Of a stretch of 64,000 nucleotides of DNA, positions 52,638-61,261 are shown one piece after another. The first letter of the stretch is position 1, and the number at the start of each line of letters is the position of its first letter. The position numbers and the translations under genes were made by a program. Source of the DNA: Erwinia aphidicola (lineage in GTDB: Bacteria; Pseudomonadota; Gammaproteobacteria; Enterobacterales; Enterobacteriaceae); contig NZ_JAMKCQ010000001.1 in the NCBI RefSeq assembly GCF_024169515.1, positions 3,348,001 to 3,412,000 of the forward strand, written 5' to 3'. The notes under the pieces are model-generated. The model ran no database searches. It had not been told where the DNA came from and saw nothing but the letters and a program-made list of their open reading frames with translations.

Positions 52638-54755
52638 ATGAATTCTCTGTTTGCCAGTACGGCGCGTGGGCTCGAAGAGCTGTTAAAAAGTGAACTGGAA
52701 GCCCTGGGAGCGCAAAGCTGCCAGGTAGTCCAGGGCGGCGTACATTACCAGGGCGACGATCGTCTGATGTACCAGAGTCTGATGTGGAGCCGTCTGGCTT
52801 CGCGTATTCTGCTGCCATTAACCGAATGCGGCGTTTACAGCGACCTGGATCTCTACCTCGGCGTGCAGGCCATTGACTGGCCGGCGATGTTCGGCAGCGA
52901 TAAAACCTTCGCCGTGCACTTCAGCGGCCTGAACGAGGTGATCCGCAACAGCCAGTACGGCGCGCTAAAAGTAAAAGACGCCATCGTCGACAGCTTTACG
53001 CGTAAAAATCTGCCGCGCCCGAATGTCGATCGCGAGCAGCCGGACATCCGCGTCAACGTCTGGCTGAATAAAGACACCGCCAGCATTGCGCTGGATCTTA
53101 GCGGTGAGGGCCTGCATCAGCGCGGCTATCGCCAGCAGACCGGCCAGGCACCGCTGAAAGAGAGCCTGGCAGCGGCTATCGTGGTGCGTTCCGGCTGGCA
53201 GGCGGGTACGGCGATGGTTGACCCGATGTGCGGTTCCGGCACGTTGCTGATTGAAGCGGCGATGATCGCCTGCGATCGTGCGCCGGGATTACAGCGTAAG
53301 CACTGGGGCTTTACCGGCTGGAGTCAGTTTAACCAGCCGCTGTGGAGCGATGTGACGCGCGATGCCCACGAGCGCGCGGCCAAAGGCGTGCAGGCCACCA
53401 CGTCACGCTTTTACGGTTACGACAACGATTCGCGCGTGATCGAACGTGCGCGTGCCAACGCCCGTAACGCCGGGCTTTCGGAGCTGATCGAGTTTACTAC
53501 CCAGGATGTGCTGAAGCTGACCAATCCGCTGGGACAGGGCAGCACCGGCACCGTGCTGAGTAACCCCCCTTACGGTGAACGGCTGGACAGCGAACCGGCG
53601 CTGATTGCCCTGCACGGCCAGCTCGGGCGCCTGATGAAGACGCACTTTGGCGGCTGGAACCTGTCGCTGTTCAGCGCCTCGCCGGAACTGCTGAGCTGCC
53701 TGCAGCTGCGTGCCGATCGCCAGTTCAAAGCGAAAAACGGTCCGCTGGACTGCGTGCAGAAAAACTACCAGCTGGCAGAGAACCCGACGGGTGCTGCGGC
53801 CGGGCAGCTGGCGGATGATTACGCCAACCGCCTGCGCAAAAACCTCAAGAAGCTCGATAAGTGGGCGCGCCAGGAAGGGATCGAGTGCTACCGCGTTTAT
53901 GATGCCGATCTGCCAGACTATAATGTCGCTGTCGACCGCTACGGCGACTGGGTGGTGGTGCAGGAGTACGCACCGCCAAAAACCATCGATCCGGGCAAAG
54001 CGCGTCAGCGTCTGTTCGATGTGATTTCTGCCACGCTCAGCGTGATGGAACTGCCGGCCAACCGGCTGGTGCTGAAAACCCGCGAGAAGCAGAAAGGGAA
54101 AAGCCAGTACCAGAAGCTGGGCGAAAAGGGCGATTTCTTCGAAGTGGGCGAATTTAACGCCAAACTTTGGGTTAATCTGACGGATTATCTCGATACCGGC
54201 CTGTTCCTCGATCACCGTATTGCGCGTAAAATGCTGGGCCAGATGAGCAAGGGCAAAGACTTCCTGAACCTCTTCGCCTACACCGGCAGCGCCAGCGTGC
54301 ACGCCGGTCTGGGCGGCGCACGCAGCACCACGACCATTGATATGTCCCGCACTTATCTGGAGTGGGCGGAGCGCAACATGCGCCTGAACGGGCTTTCCGG
54401 CCGTCAGCATCGCCTGATGCAGGCAGACTGCCTGAGCTGGCTGCGCGATGCCGATGAACAGTTCGACCTGATCTTTATCGATCCACCCACGTTCTCCAAC
54501 TCCAAACGTATGGAAGAGAGCTTCGATGTGCAGCGCGATCACCTCGATCTGATGAAAGATCTGAAGCGTATTCTGCGCAAAGGTGGCACCGTGATGTTCT
54601 CGAACAATAAGCGCGGTTTCAAAATGGATCTCGCCGGACTCGAAGCACTGGGTCTGGCTGCAACCGAAATCACTGCGAAAACCCAGTCTCAGGATTTCGC
54701 CCGTAACCGTCAAATTCACAACTGCTGGCTGATTACTCACGCCGGTAAGGAATAA
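52638..54755 (+). CDS. rlmL: Bifunctional 23S rRNA m2G2445/m7G2069 methyltransferase
   Basis: This fusion of two SAM methyltransferases (rlmKL, ycbY) has 705 residues (E. coli 702). A THUMP RNA-binding domain covers ~45-155. The RlmL half has [15 protein letters not shown] near 195 and NPPYGERL near 309. The RlmK half has [16 protein letters not shown] and [11 protein letters not shown] near 615. It modifies helix 74 of 23S rRNA during 50S assembly. The ATG at 52638 ([16 protein letters not shown]) matches E. coli; the longer frame to 52602 begins inside the promoter -10. uup follows after 6 bp. Confidence 0.97.
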   Translation: MNSLFASTARGLEELLKSELEALGAQSCQVVQGGVHYQGDDRLMYQSLMWSRLASRILLPLTECGVYSDLDLYLGVQAIDWPAMFGSDKTFAVHFSGLNEVIRNSQYGALKVKDAIVDSFTRKNLPRPNVDREQPDIRVNVWLNKDTASIALDLSGEGLHQRGYRQQTGQAPLKESLAAAIVVRSGWQAGTAMVDPMCGSGTLLIEAAMIACDRAPGLQRKHWGFTGWSQFNQPLWSDVTRDAHERAAKGVQATTSRFYGYDNDSRVIERARANARNAGLSELIEFTTQDVLKLTNPLGQGSTGTVLSNPPYGERLDSEPALIALHGQLGRLMKTHFGGWNLSLFSASPELLSCLQLRADRQFKAKNGPLDCVQKNYQLAENPTGAAAGQLADDYANRLRKNLKKLDKWARQEGIECYRVYDADLPDYNVAVDRYGDWVVVQEYAPPKTIDPGKARQRLFDVISATLSVMELPANRLVLKTREKQKGKSQYQKLGEKGDFFEVGEFNAKLWVNLTDYLDTGLFLDHRIARKMLGQMSKGKDFLNLFAYTGSASVHAGLGGARSTTTIDMSRTYLEWAERNMRLNGLSGRQHRLMQADCLSWLRDADEQFDLIFIDPPTFSNSKRMEESFDVQRDHLDLMKDLKRILRKGGTVMFSNNKRGFKMDLAGLEALGLAATEITAKTQSQDFARNRQIHNCWLITHAGKE

Positions 54756-54761
54756 GTTTTT

Positions 54762-56675
54762 ATGTCACTAATCAGTATTCATGGCGCTTACCTCTCATTC
54801 AGCGACGCGCCGTTGTTGGATAACACTGAACTGCACATCGAAGAAAACGAGCGTGTCTGTCTGGTTGGCCGTAACGGGGCGGGTAAATCGACCCTGATGA
54901 AGATCATCAACCGCGAACAGCCGCTGGATGACGGGCGTATTATCTATGAGCAGGACCTGGTGGTGGCGCGCCTGCAGCAGGATCCGCCGCGCAACGTGCA
55001 GGGTTCTGTGTATGACTTCGTCGCCGAAGGCGTGGAAGAGCAGGCAGAACATCTGAAGGCCTATCACGCGATCTCGCACAAAGTGATGGAAGATCCGAGC
55101 GATAAAAATCTCAATGAGATGGCGCGCCTGCAGGGGATTCTGGATCACCAGAACCTGTGGCAGCTGGAAAGCCGCATTCACGATGTGCTGCAGCAGATCG
55201 GTCTGGACGGCGAAGCGCAGCTCTCTTCACTCTCCGGCGGTTGGCTGCGTAAAGCCGCGCTGGGCCGTGCGCTGGTCAGCAATCCGAAAGTGCTGATGCT
55301 CGATGAGCCAACCAACCACCTTGATATTGAGACCATTGACTGGCTGGAAGGCTTCCTGAAAACCTTCCAGGGCAGCATTATCTTTATCTCGCACGACCGC
55401 TCCTTTATCCGCAATATGGCAACGCGCATTGTCGACCTTGACCGTGGCAAGCTGGTCTCCTGGCCGGGCGACTACGACCTCTACCTCACCAGCAAAGAGG
55501 AAGCGCTGCGCGTCGAAGAGATGCAGAACGCCGAATTCGACCGCAAGCTTGCACAGGAAGAGGTGTGGATCCGTCAGGGCATCAAAGCCCGCCGCACGCG
55601 CAATGAAGGGCGCGTTCGTGCGCTAAAAGCCCTGCGCCGCGAGCGTTCCGACCGCCGTGAAGTGATGGGCAAAGCCAACATGCAGGTGGAAGAGGCTTCG
55701 CGCTCCGGCAAGATTGTCTTTGAGCTGGAAAACGTCAACTATTCCGTTGCCGGCAAACAGCTGGTGCGTGACTTCTCCCGCCAGGTTCAGCGCGGCGATA
55801 AAATCGCGCTGATCGGCTCTAACGGCTGCGGTAAAACCACGCTGCTGAAACTGATGCTCGACCAGCTGAAAGCGGACAGCGGCCGCGTTCATATCGGGAC
55901 TAAGCTGGAAGTCGCCTACTTCGACCAGCACCGCGCCGAGCTGGACCCGGACCGCACGGTGATGGACAACCTCGCCGAAGGTAAGCAGGAAGTGATGGTT
56001 AACGGTAAGCCACGCCACGTGCTGGGCTACCTGCAGGAGTTCCTGTTCCATCCAAAACGTGCGATGACCCCGGTGCGTGCGCTGTCCGGCGGTGAGCGTA
56101 ACCGCCTGCTGCTGGCGCGCCTGTTCCTCAAGCCAAGCAACCTGCTGATCCTCGATGAACCGACCAACGACCTTGATGTGGAAACGCTTGAGCTGCTGGA
56201 AGAGCTGGTTGACGGTTATCAGGGCACGGTTCTGCTGGTCAGCCACGATCGTCAGTTCGTCGACAACACCGTGACCGAGTGCTGGATCTTTGAAGGCAAC
56301 GGCGAAATCGGCGCCTTTGTGGGCGGCTATCACGATGCGCAACTGCAGCGCAAAGCGTTTAAGCAGAATCGCGCCAGCGCCAAACCTGCCAGCGCGCAGC
56401 CACGTCAGGAGAGCGCAAAAAGTGAAGCAGCAAAAAGACCTGCCGCTAAGCTGAGCTACAATTTGCAACGAGAGCTGGAACAGCTGCCGAAACAAATGGA
56501 AGCGCTGGAAGCCCGTCTCGAGGCGTACCAGGCGCAGGTTGCCGACGGCGACTTCTTCACCCAGCCGCGTGAGGTGACTCAGCCGGTTCTGGACGCGCTG
56601 GCTCAGGCGGAGCAGGAGCTGGAAGTGGCGTTCGAGCGCTGGGAATATCTGGAATCGTTACAAAACGGCGGCTGA
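54762..56675 (+). CDS. uup: ABC-F ATPase Uup
   Basis: This soluble tandem-ATPase protein of the ABC-F group has 637 residues (E. coli 635). Its first ABC domain has Walker A GRNGAGKST near 36 and signature LSGGWLRKAALG. Its second has GSNGCGKTT near 352 and LSGGERNRLLLARL. A basic linker between them (RRTRNEGRVRALKALRRER) and a C-terminal coiled coil (~570-637) bind DNA or ribosomes. Loss in E. coli raises precise excision of transposons and alters ribosome function. It is co-transcribed with rlmL. Confidence 0.97.
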   Translation: MSLISIHGAYLSFSDAPLLDNTELHIEENERVCLVGRNGAGKSTLMKIINREQPLDDGRIIYEQDLVVARLQQDPPRNVQGSVYDFVAEGVEEQAEHLKAYHAISHKVMEDPSDKNLNEMARLQGILDHQNLWQLESRIHDVLQQIGLDGEAQLSSLSGGWLRKAALGRALVSNPKVLMLDEPTNHLDIETIDWLEGFLKTFQGSIIFISHDRSFIRNMATRIVDLDRGKLVSWPGDYDLYLTSKEEALRVEEMQNAEFDRKLAQEEVWIRQGIKARRTRNEGRVRALKALRRERSDRREVMGKANMQVEEASRSGKIVFELENVNYSVAGKQLVRDFSRQVQRGDKIALIGSNGCGKTTLLKLMLDQLKADSGRVHIGTKLEVAYFDQHRAELDPDRTVMDNLAEGKQEVMVNGKPRHVLGYLQEFLFHPKRAMTPVRALSGGERNRLLLARLFLKPSNLLILDEPTNDLDVETLELLEELVDGYQGTVLLVSHDRQFVDNTVTECWIFEGNGEIGAFVGGYHDAQLQRKAFKQNRASAKPASAQPRQESAKSEAAKRPAAKLSYNLQRELEQLPKQMEALEARLEAYQAQVADGDFFTQPREVTQPVLDALAQAEQELEVAFERWEYLESLQNGG

Positions 56676-56709
56676 TACGGCCGTTTTTCCCCACCACAGA
56701 GGGTGAAGT

Positions 56710-57984
56710 ATGTGTTCGTCGCACCACGCGCATCACTGGATGCTTTGTCCGCAGTGTGACCTGATGACGCAGTTGCCCGCTATCGGGCCGGGCAGCAAGG
56801 CAAGCTGCCCACGTTGTCACACCACGCTTCAGTCTAACTGGGATGAGCCGCGCAAGCGGCCCACCGCCTATGCGCTGGCGGCGCTGCTGATGCTGCTGCT
56901 GGCAAATTTGTTTCCCTTTATCAATATGCAGGTTGCCGGGCTGAGCAGCGAGATTACGCTACCGCAAATACCCAGCGTGATGGTTTCTGACGACTACAGC
57001 AGCCTTGCGACGTTGTTTCTGCTGTTTGTGCAGGGCGTACCTGCCATTTGTATGGTGGTGATCCTGCTGCTGGTCAACCGGGTGCGCATGCCGTCGCCGC
57101 TTAAGCAGCTGATGGCACGCGTGCTGTTCCAGTTAAAAACCTGGGGCATGGCGGAGATTTTCCTCGCGGGCGTATTGGTCAGTTTCGTCAAGCTGATGGC
57201 CTATGGCGATATTGGCATCGGCACCAGCTTTGTGCCGTGGTGCCTGTTCTGTCTGCTGCAGCTGCGCGCTTTCCAGTGTACCGATCGCCGCACGCTGTGG
57301 GCGCGCGTGGCTCCGCTTCCTGCACTGCCAGCTAAGCCGCTGGCGGGCGTCAGCGGCCTGCGTCAGGGGCTGCGCTCCTGCCGCTGCTGCACCGCGGTGC
57401 TGAGCAGCGATACGCTGATCTGCCCGCGCTGCGGCAGTAAGGGGCACGCCCGCCGCAAGGACAGCCTGCAGTGGACGCTGGCGCTGCTGTTTACCTCCAT
57501 CCTGCTCTATATCCCCGCTAATCTGATGCCGATTATGGTGACCGAGGCGCTCGGCAGCAAAATGACCTCAACGATCATGGCCGGGGTGGTGCTGTTGTGG
57601 AGTGATGGCTCCTGGCCGATTGCGCTGGTGATTTTTATTGCCAGTATTATGGTGCCTTCGCTGAAGATGATCGCTATCGGCTGGCTGTGCTGGGATGCCA
57701 ACGGGCGCGGCAGCAACCGGCAGGACAGCGAAAGAATGCACAAGATTTATGAAGTGGTGGAGTTTGTCGGGCGCTGGTCGATGATTGACGTATTTGTTAT
57801 CGCCGTGCTGTCAGCGCTGGTGCGCATGGGAAGGTTAATGAGTATCTACCCCGCGATTGGCGCACTGCTGTTCGCGCTGGTGGTGATCCTGACGATGTTT
57901 GCCGCCTTGACGTTTGATCCCCGTCTCACCTGGGATCGGGTAAGAGAAAAGAGTACTGAGGAGCCTGCAAGTGACGGACAATAA
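56710..57984 (+). CDS. pqiA: Intermembrane lipid transport protein PqiA
   Basis: This inner-membrane partner of the PqiABC lipid-transport complex has 424 residues (E. coli 417). Two repeats each carry a cysteine-rich zinc-ribbon motif (CPQCDLMTQLP...CPRCH near the start; CRCCTAVL...CPRCGSKG around residue 220). Each is followed by about four membrane segments. The gene is 34 bp after uup and overlaps pqiB by 14 bp. In E. coli the operon is induced by paraquat through SoxRS. Confidence 0.96.
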   Translation: MCSSHHAHHWMLCPQCDLMTQLPAIGPGSKASCPRCHTTLQSNWDEPRKRPTAYALAALLMLLLANLFPFINMQVAGLSSEITLPQIPSVMVSDDYSSLATLFLLFVQGVPAICMVVILLLVNRVRMPSPLKQLMARVLFQLKTWGMAEIFLAGVLVSFVKLMAYGDIGIGTSFVPWCLFCLLQLRAFQCTDRRTLWARVAPLPALPAKPLAGVSGLRQGLRSCRCCTAVLSSDTLICPRCGSKGHARRKDSLQWTLALLFTSILLYIPANLMPIMVTEALGSKMTSTIMAGVVLLWSDGSWPIALVIFIASIMVPSLKMIAIGWLCWDANGRGSNRQDSERMHKIYEVVEFVGRWSMIDVFVIAVLSALVRMGRLMSIYPAIGALLFALVVILTMFAALTFDPRLTWDRVREKSTEEPASDGQ

Positions 57985-59611
57985 TTACAATACCGCCAAG
58001 GTGGAGCAGATTAAGCGCTGGTCACCGGTGTGGATCATCCCCATTGTTACCGTGCTGATTGGGGCGTGGATCCTGTTTTATCACTTTAGTCATCAGGGAC
58101 CGGAGGTGACGCTGATTACCACCAATGCCGAGGGGATTGAGGGCGGTAAAACCACCATCAAAAGCCGCAGCGTTAACGTCGGGATCGTCGAAAGCGCCGT
58201 GCTGACTGACGATCTTCACCACGTGGAGATCAAAGCACGCCTTAATTCCGGCATGGAAAAACTGCTGCGCGAAGACAGCGCATTTTGGGTGGTAAAGCCA
58301 GCCATTGGCCGTGAAGGCGTAACAGGATTAGGTACGCTGTTGTCCGGAGCCTATATCGAGCTGCAACCCGGTTCAAAAGGGGAAAAAACGGAGCAATATA
58401 AGCTGCTGGACGCACCGCCTCTGGCGCCGCTGGATGCCAAAGGCATTCGTATTACGCTCGACAGTGAAAAAGCCGGGCAGCTCAATGCGGGCGATCCGGT
58501 GCTGTTCCGTGGCTACCAGGTGGGCACGGTGGAAACCAGCGCCTTTGACGCGGATAAGCGCATGATGACCTATCAGCTGTTTATCTCTGCGCCTTACGAT
58601 CGTCTGGTGACCAGCAATGTGCGCTTCTGGAAAGACAGTGGCATTGCGGTGGACATGTCGGCTTCCGGCATGCGCGTTGAAATGGGCTCGCTGACCACGC
58701 TATTTAGCGGCGGCGTCAGCTTTGACGTCCCGGACGGCTGGGAGCTGGGTAAACCGGCCGAGAATAAGGCGGAATATCGCCTGTTCAACGACCAGCGCAG
58801 CATTCAGGATTCCCTGTATACCGCGCACAAAGACTTCCTGCTGTTCTTCAGCGATTCCATCCGCGGTCTGCAGCCGGGGGCGCCTGTTGAGTTCCGCGGC
58901 ATTCGTCTCGGTACCGTGGCAGAAGTTCCGTTCACCATGCCTGGCATTGCACAGCGTCTGAACAATGATTATCGCATTCCGGTGCTGATCCGCATTGAAC
59001 CCGATCGCTTCCAGAAACAGCTGGGCAACGATTTCAACTTTGAGCAGCATCTGAAAGATGGCATTGGGCGTGGTCTGCGTGCTTCCCTGAAATCAGCCAA
59101 CCTGCTGACCGGCTCGCTGTATATCGATCTCGACTTCTACAGCAACGCTAAACCTTATGCCGGACCGAAAAGCTTTGCTGATTATGAGCTGATCCCAACG
59201 GTGAGCGGTGGCCTGGCGCAGATCCAGCAGAAGCTGATGGAGTCACTGGATAAGATCAATAATCTGCCGCTGAACCCGATGCTGAATGAAGCGACCGGTA
59301 CGCTGAAAGAGAGCCAGCGCACGCTGAAAGAGCTGCAGAAAACCCTGGATAATCTGAACAAGATTACCGCCAGCCAGTCTATGCAGGAGCTGCCGGCAGA
59401 CATGCAGAAAACGCTGCGTGAGCTGAATCGTAGTATGAAAGGCTTCCAGCCGGGTTCCCCAGCCTACAGCAAGATGGTCGGCGATATGCAGCGTCTCGAC
59501 CAGGTGCTGCGCGAGCTGCAGCCGGTACTGAAAACCTTAAACAGCAAGAGTAATGCACTGGTCTTTGAAGCAAAACCCGGCCAGGACCCACAGCCGAAGA
59601 GGGCGAAATAA
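57971..59611 (+). CDS. pqiB: Intermembrane lipid transport protein PqiB (MCE)
   Basis: This periplasm-spanning MCE protein has 546 residues, as in E. coli. One N-terminal membrane helix (WIIPIVTVLIGAWILFY) is followed by three MCE domains (for example EVTLITTNAEGIEGGKT, then GDPVLFRGYQVGTV and GAPVEFRGIRLGTV). A long C-terminal coiled coil (~430-500) builds the tube toward the outer membrane. The start is GTG at 57971 inside pqiA. The stop overlaps the pqiC ATG by one base. Confidence 0.96.
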   Translation: MTDNNYNTAKVEQIKRWSPVWIIPIVTVLIGAWILFYHFSHQGPEVTLITTNAEGIEGGKTTIKSRSVNVGIVESAVLTDDLHHVEIKARLNSGMEKLLREDSAFWVVKPAIGREGVTGLGTLLSGAYIELQPGSKGEKTEQYKLLDAPPLAPLDAKGIRITLDSEKAGQLNAGDPVLFRGYQVGTVETSAFDADKRMMTYQLFISAPYDRLVTSNVRFWKDSGIAVDMSASGMRVEMGSLTTLFSGGVSFDVPDGWELGKPAENKAEYRLFNDQRSIQDSLYTAHKDFLLFFSDSIRGLQPGAPVEFRGIRLGTVAEVPFTMPGIAQRLNNDYRIPVLIRIEPDRFQKQLGNDFNFEQHLKDGIGRGLRASLKSANLLTGSLYIDLDFYSNAKPYAGPKSFADYELIPTVSGGLAQIQQKLMESLDKINNLPLNPMLNEATGTLKESQRTLKELQKTLDNLNKITASQSMQELPADMQKTLRELNRSMKGFQPGSPAYSKMVGDMQRLDQVLRELQPVLKTLNSKSNALVFEAKPGQDPQPKRAK

Positions 59612-60171
59612 TGATGAAATGGATCCCCGTAGCCCTGGCGCTGGCACTGAGCGCCTGTAGCGGCACGCCGAAAACCGTCTACTACCAGCTGCCCGCAGCG
59701 GGCAGTTCCGTGGCGGCCAGCAGTCAGAATGTGTCCCGCCCGGTGTGGGTGGAACATGTTTCGGTGCCCGATTATCTGGCGGGCAACGGTGTGGTATATC
59801 AAAGCAACGATGTGCAGTTCGTTATTGCCGCCAACAATCAGTGGGCCAGCCCGCTGGATCAGCAGCTGCAGCAAACGCTGGTCAGTAACCTGAGTGCTGC
59901 CCTGCCTGGCGCGCTGGTGTCATCCACGCCGATGGGTGAGCAGCACGATACGCTGAATGTCAGCGTGACGGGTTTCCACGGACGCTATGATGGGCACGTG
60001 GTGGTGAGCGGTGCATGGACGCTGGAGCACGACGGCAAACTGACCAGGCAGCCTTTTGCCTTCGACCTCGCGCAGAACGAAGATGGTTACGATGCGTTAG
60101 TAAGAACATTAGCTAAAGGATGGCAGCAGGTGGCGGGGCAGGTGGCTAATGCAGTAATTCACCAACCTTAA
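59611..60171 (+). CDS. pqiC: Outer-membrane lipoprotein PqiC
   Basis: This 186-residue lipoprotein (ymbA; E. coli 187) has a short signal ending in the lipobox LSAC, giving a lipidated Cys16. It caps the PqiB needle at the outer membrane. The ATG at 59611 overlaps the pqiB stop by one base (TAATG); a second ATG follows at once and is equally possible. A terminator ends the uup-pqi unit. Confidence 0.95.
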   Translation: MMKWIPVALALALSACSGTPKTVYYQLPAAGSSVAASSQNVSRPVWVEHVSVPDYLAGNGVVYQSNDVQFVIAANNQWASPLDQQLQQTLVSNLSAALPGALVSSTPMGEQHDTLNVSVTGFHGRYDGHVVVSGAWTLEHDGKLTRQPFAFDLAQNEDGYDALVRTLAKGWQQVAGQVANAVIHQP

Positions 60172-60192
60172 GCAAAAATTTACTAACCGCCT

Positions 60193-60245
60193 AAGCCTTT
60201 GATTGTTGCAGATTCAGAATTTTGCACAATCAAGGGCTTTTTTAT
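60193..60245 (+). terminator. pqi operon terminator
   Basis: A 12-bp stem with one G-T pair (GCCTTTGATTGT at 60195-60206, ACAATCAAGGGC at 60226-60237) is followed by seven T. Confidence 0.85.
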
Positions 60246-60343
60246 TGTTAATCAAAAGGCTGGAGGCGCTCGGGGCGGCAGATTAACCGAGACAGCACGC
60301 GCGGTCTGATTCAAAATGATGACACTGGCGTGAAATTTGCGCG

Positions 60344-60372
60344 TTGATCTTTATTTAAAGTCGCGGTAGAAC
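60344..60372 (+). promoter_or_regulatory. Candidate rmf promoter
   Basis: TTGATC (60344-60349) and TAGAAC (60367-60372) are 17 bp apart, giving +1 near 60379 and a leader of about 72 nt. A TAGAAT at 60431-60436 is too close to the start codon to serve as a -10. The leader holds a short hairpin GTGGT/ACCAC. Stationary-phase or ppGpp control is known for E. coli rmf but not visible here. Confidence 0.4.
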
Positions 60373-60450
60373 TTATGTGTGGTTGCGCAAACTGTGACCA
60401 CTGTTTTCTTTCCACCAGAATCCATCAGACTAGAATGAGGGAAACGCGGC

Positions 60451-60618
60451 ATGAAGAGACAGAAACGAGATCGCCTTGAACGAGCAGAATCGCGAGGTTA
60501 CCACGCAGGCATCACAGGACGCTCTAAAGAGATGTGTCCGTATCAGATGCTGGATGCTCGATCTCACTGGTTGGGAGGCTGGCGACAAGCCATGGAGGAC
60601 AGGACGGTTACCGCGTAA
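60451..60618 (+). CDS. rmf: Ribosome modulation factor Rmf
   Basis: A 55-residue basic protein, MKRQKRDRLERAESRGYHAG at its start and SHWLGGWRQAMEDRTVTA at its end, is almost collinear with the 55-residue E. coli RMF. RMF binds 70S ribosomes in stationary phase and drives formation of inactive 100S dimers. Shine-Dalgarno GAGGGAAACG lies just upstream. It is followed 21 bp later by a hairpin shared with convergent fabA. Confidence 0.97.
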   Translation: MKRQKRDRLERAESRGYHAGITGRSKEMCPYQMLDARSHWLGGWRQAMEDRTVTA

Positions 60619-60636
60619 CGCCTGTTATCGATAGGG

Positions 60637-60670
60637 AAAAGACCTCCGCTGCTGCGGAGGTCTTCGTTTT
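60637..60670. terminator. Bidirectional terminator rmf/fabA
   Basis: An 11-bp stem AAGACCTCCGC/GCGGAGGTCTT (60639-60649 with 60654-60664) has the loop TGCT. It is followed by CGTTTT on the plus strand and by UUUUCC on the minus strand. It begins five bases beyond the fabA stop. Confidence 0.85.
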
Positions 60671-61187
60671 AGAACGCCGTGGTGTCTTTAAACAGGCCCA
60701 CTTTCAGGTCGGTCGCGGTATAGATTACGTGACCATCAACCAGCACTTCACCATCTGCCACGCCCATCACCAGTTTACGGTTGATGACGCGCTTGAAATG
60801 AATACGGTAGGAAACTTTCTTCGCGCTCGGCAGTACCTGGCCGGTGAATTTCACTTCGCCCACGCCCAACGCGCGGCCCTTACCTTCAGCGCCCAACCAG
60901 CCGAGATAGAAGCCAACCAGCTGCCACATCGCATCCAGGCCGAGGCAGCCAGGCATTACCGGGTCGCCGATAAAATGACAGCTGAAGAACCACAGGTCCG
61001 GATTGATATCCAGTTCAGCTTCAACGAAACCTTTACCGTAGTTACCGCCGTCTTCGCTCATCTTAACGACGCGGTCCATCATCAGCATGTTGCCTGAAGG
61101 CAATGGCGGGCCTTCTGCGCCAAACAGTTCACCGCGACCGGAGGCAATCAAATCTTCTTTTGTATAGGAATCGCGTTTATCTACCAT
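60669..61187 (-). CDS. fabA: 3-hydroxydecanoyl-ACP dehydratase/isomerase
   Basis: This dimeric hotdog-fold enzyme dehydrates 3-hydroxydecanoyl-ACP and isomerises the trans-2 product to cis-3, starting unsaturated fatty-acid synthesis. It has 172 residues, equal to E. coli. The active-site histidine and aspartate are in [20 protein letters not shown] around 71 and 85. Shine-Dalgarno is weak. FadR-like and FabR-like boxes lie 40-75 bp upstream, indicating the usual activator/repressor control. Confidence 0.98.
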   Translation of the reverse strand: MVDKRDSYTKEDLIASGRGELFGAEGPPLPSGNMLMMDRVVKMSEDGGNYGKGFVEAELDINPDLWFFSCHFIGDPVMPGCLGLDAMWQLVGFYLGWLGAEGKGRALGVGEVKFTGQVLPSAKKVSYRIHFKRVINRKLVMGVADGEVLVDGHVIYTATDLKVGLFKDTTAF

Positions 61188-61220
61188 ATTCTCAATAAGC
61201 CTTATTTTAGTGAATCACGG

Positions 61221-61261
61221 AGTCTAGCTTACACGTGTACGCCGAACAAGTCCGATCAGCT
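61221..61261 (-). promoter_or_regulatory. fabA promoter with FabR and FadR boxes
   Basis: On the minus strand AGCTGATCGGACTTGTT (61261-61245) matches the FadR consensus AGCTGGTCCGACNTGTT at all but two defined bases. Directly next to it, at 61226-61243, AGCTTACACGTGTACGCC resembles the FabR palindrome AGCGTACA-N2-TGTACGCT. A -10-like TAGACT at 61226-61221 puts +1 near 61214, with FadR centred near -39. FadR would activate, and FabR, lying between -35 and -10, would repress. Confidence 0.7.

Noticed and set aside
53403..54740. Long open frame (445 codons) on the minus strand opposite rlmL
   Set aside because: It is fully antisense to a well-supported gene, with His/Gln/Arg-rich low-quality translation, no Shine-Dalgarno and no recognisable domain. 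It is a GC-bias shadow.
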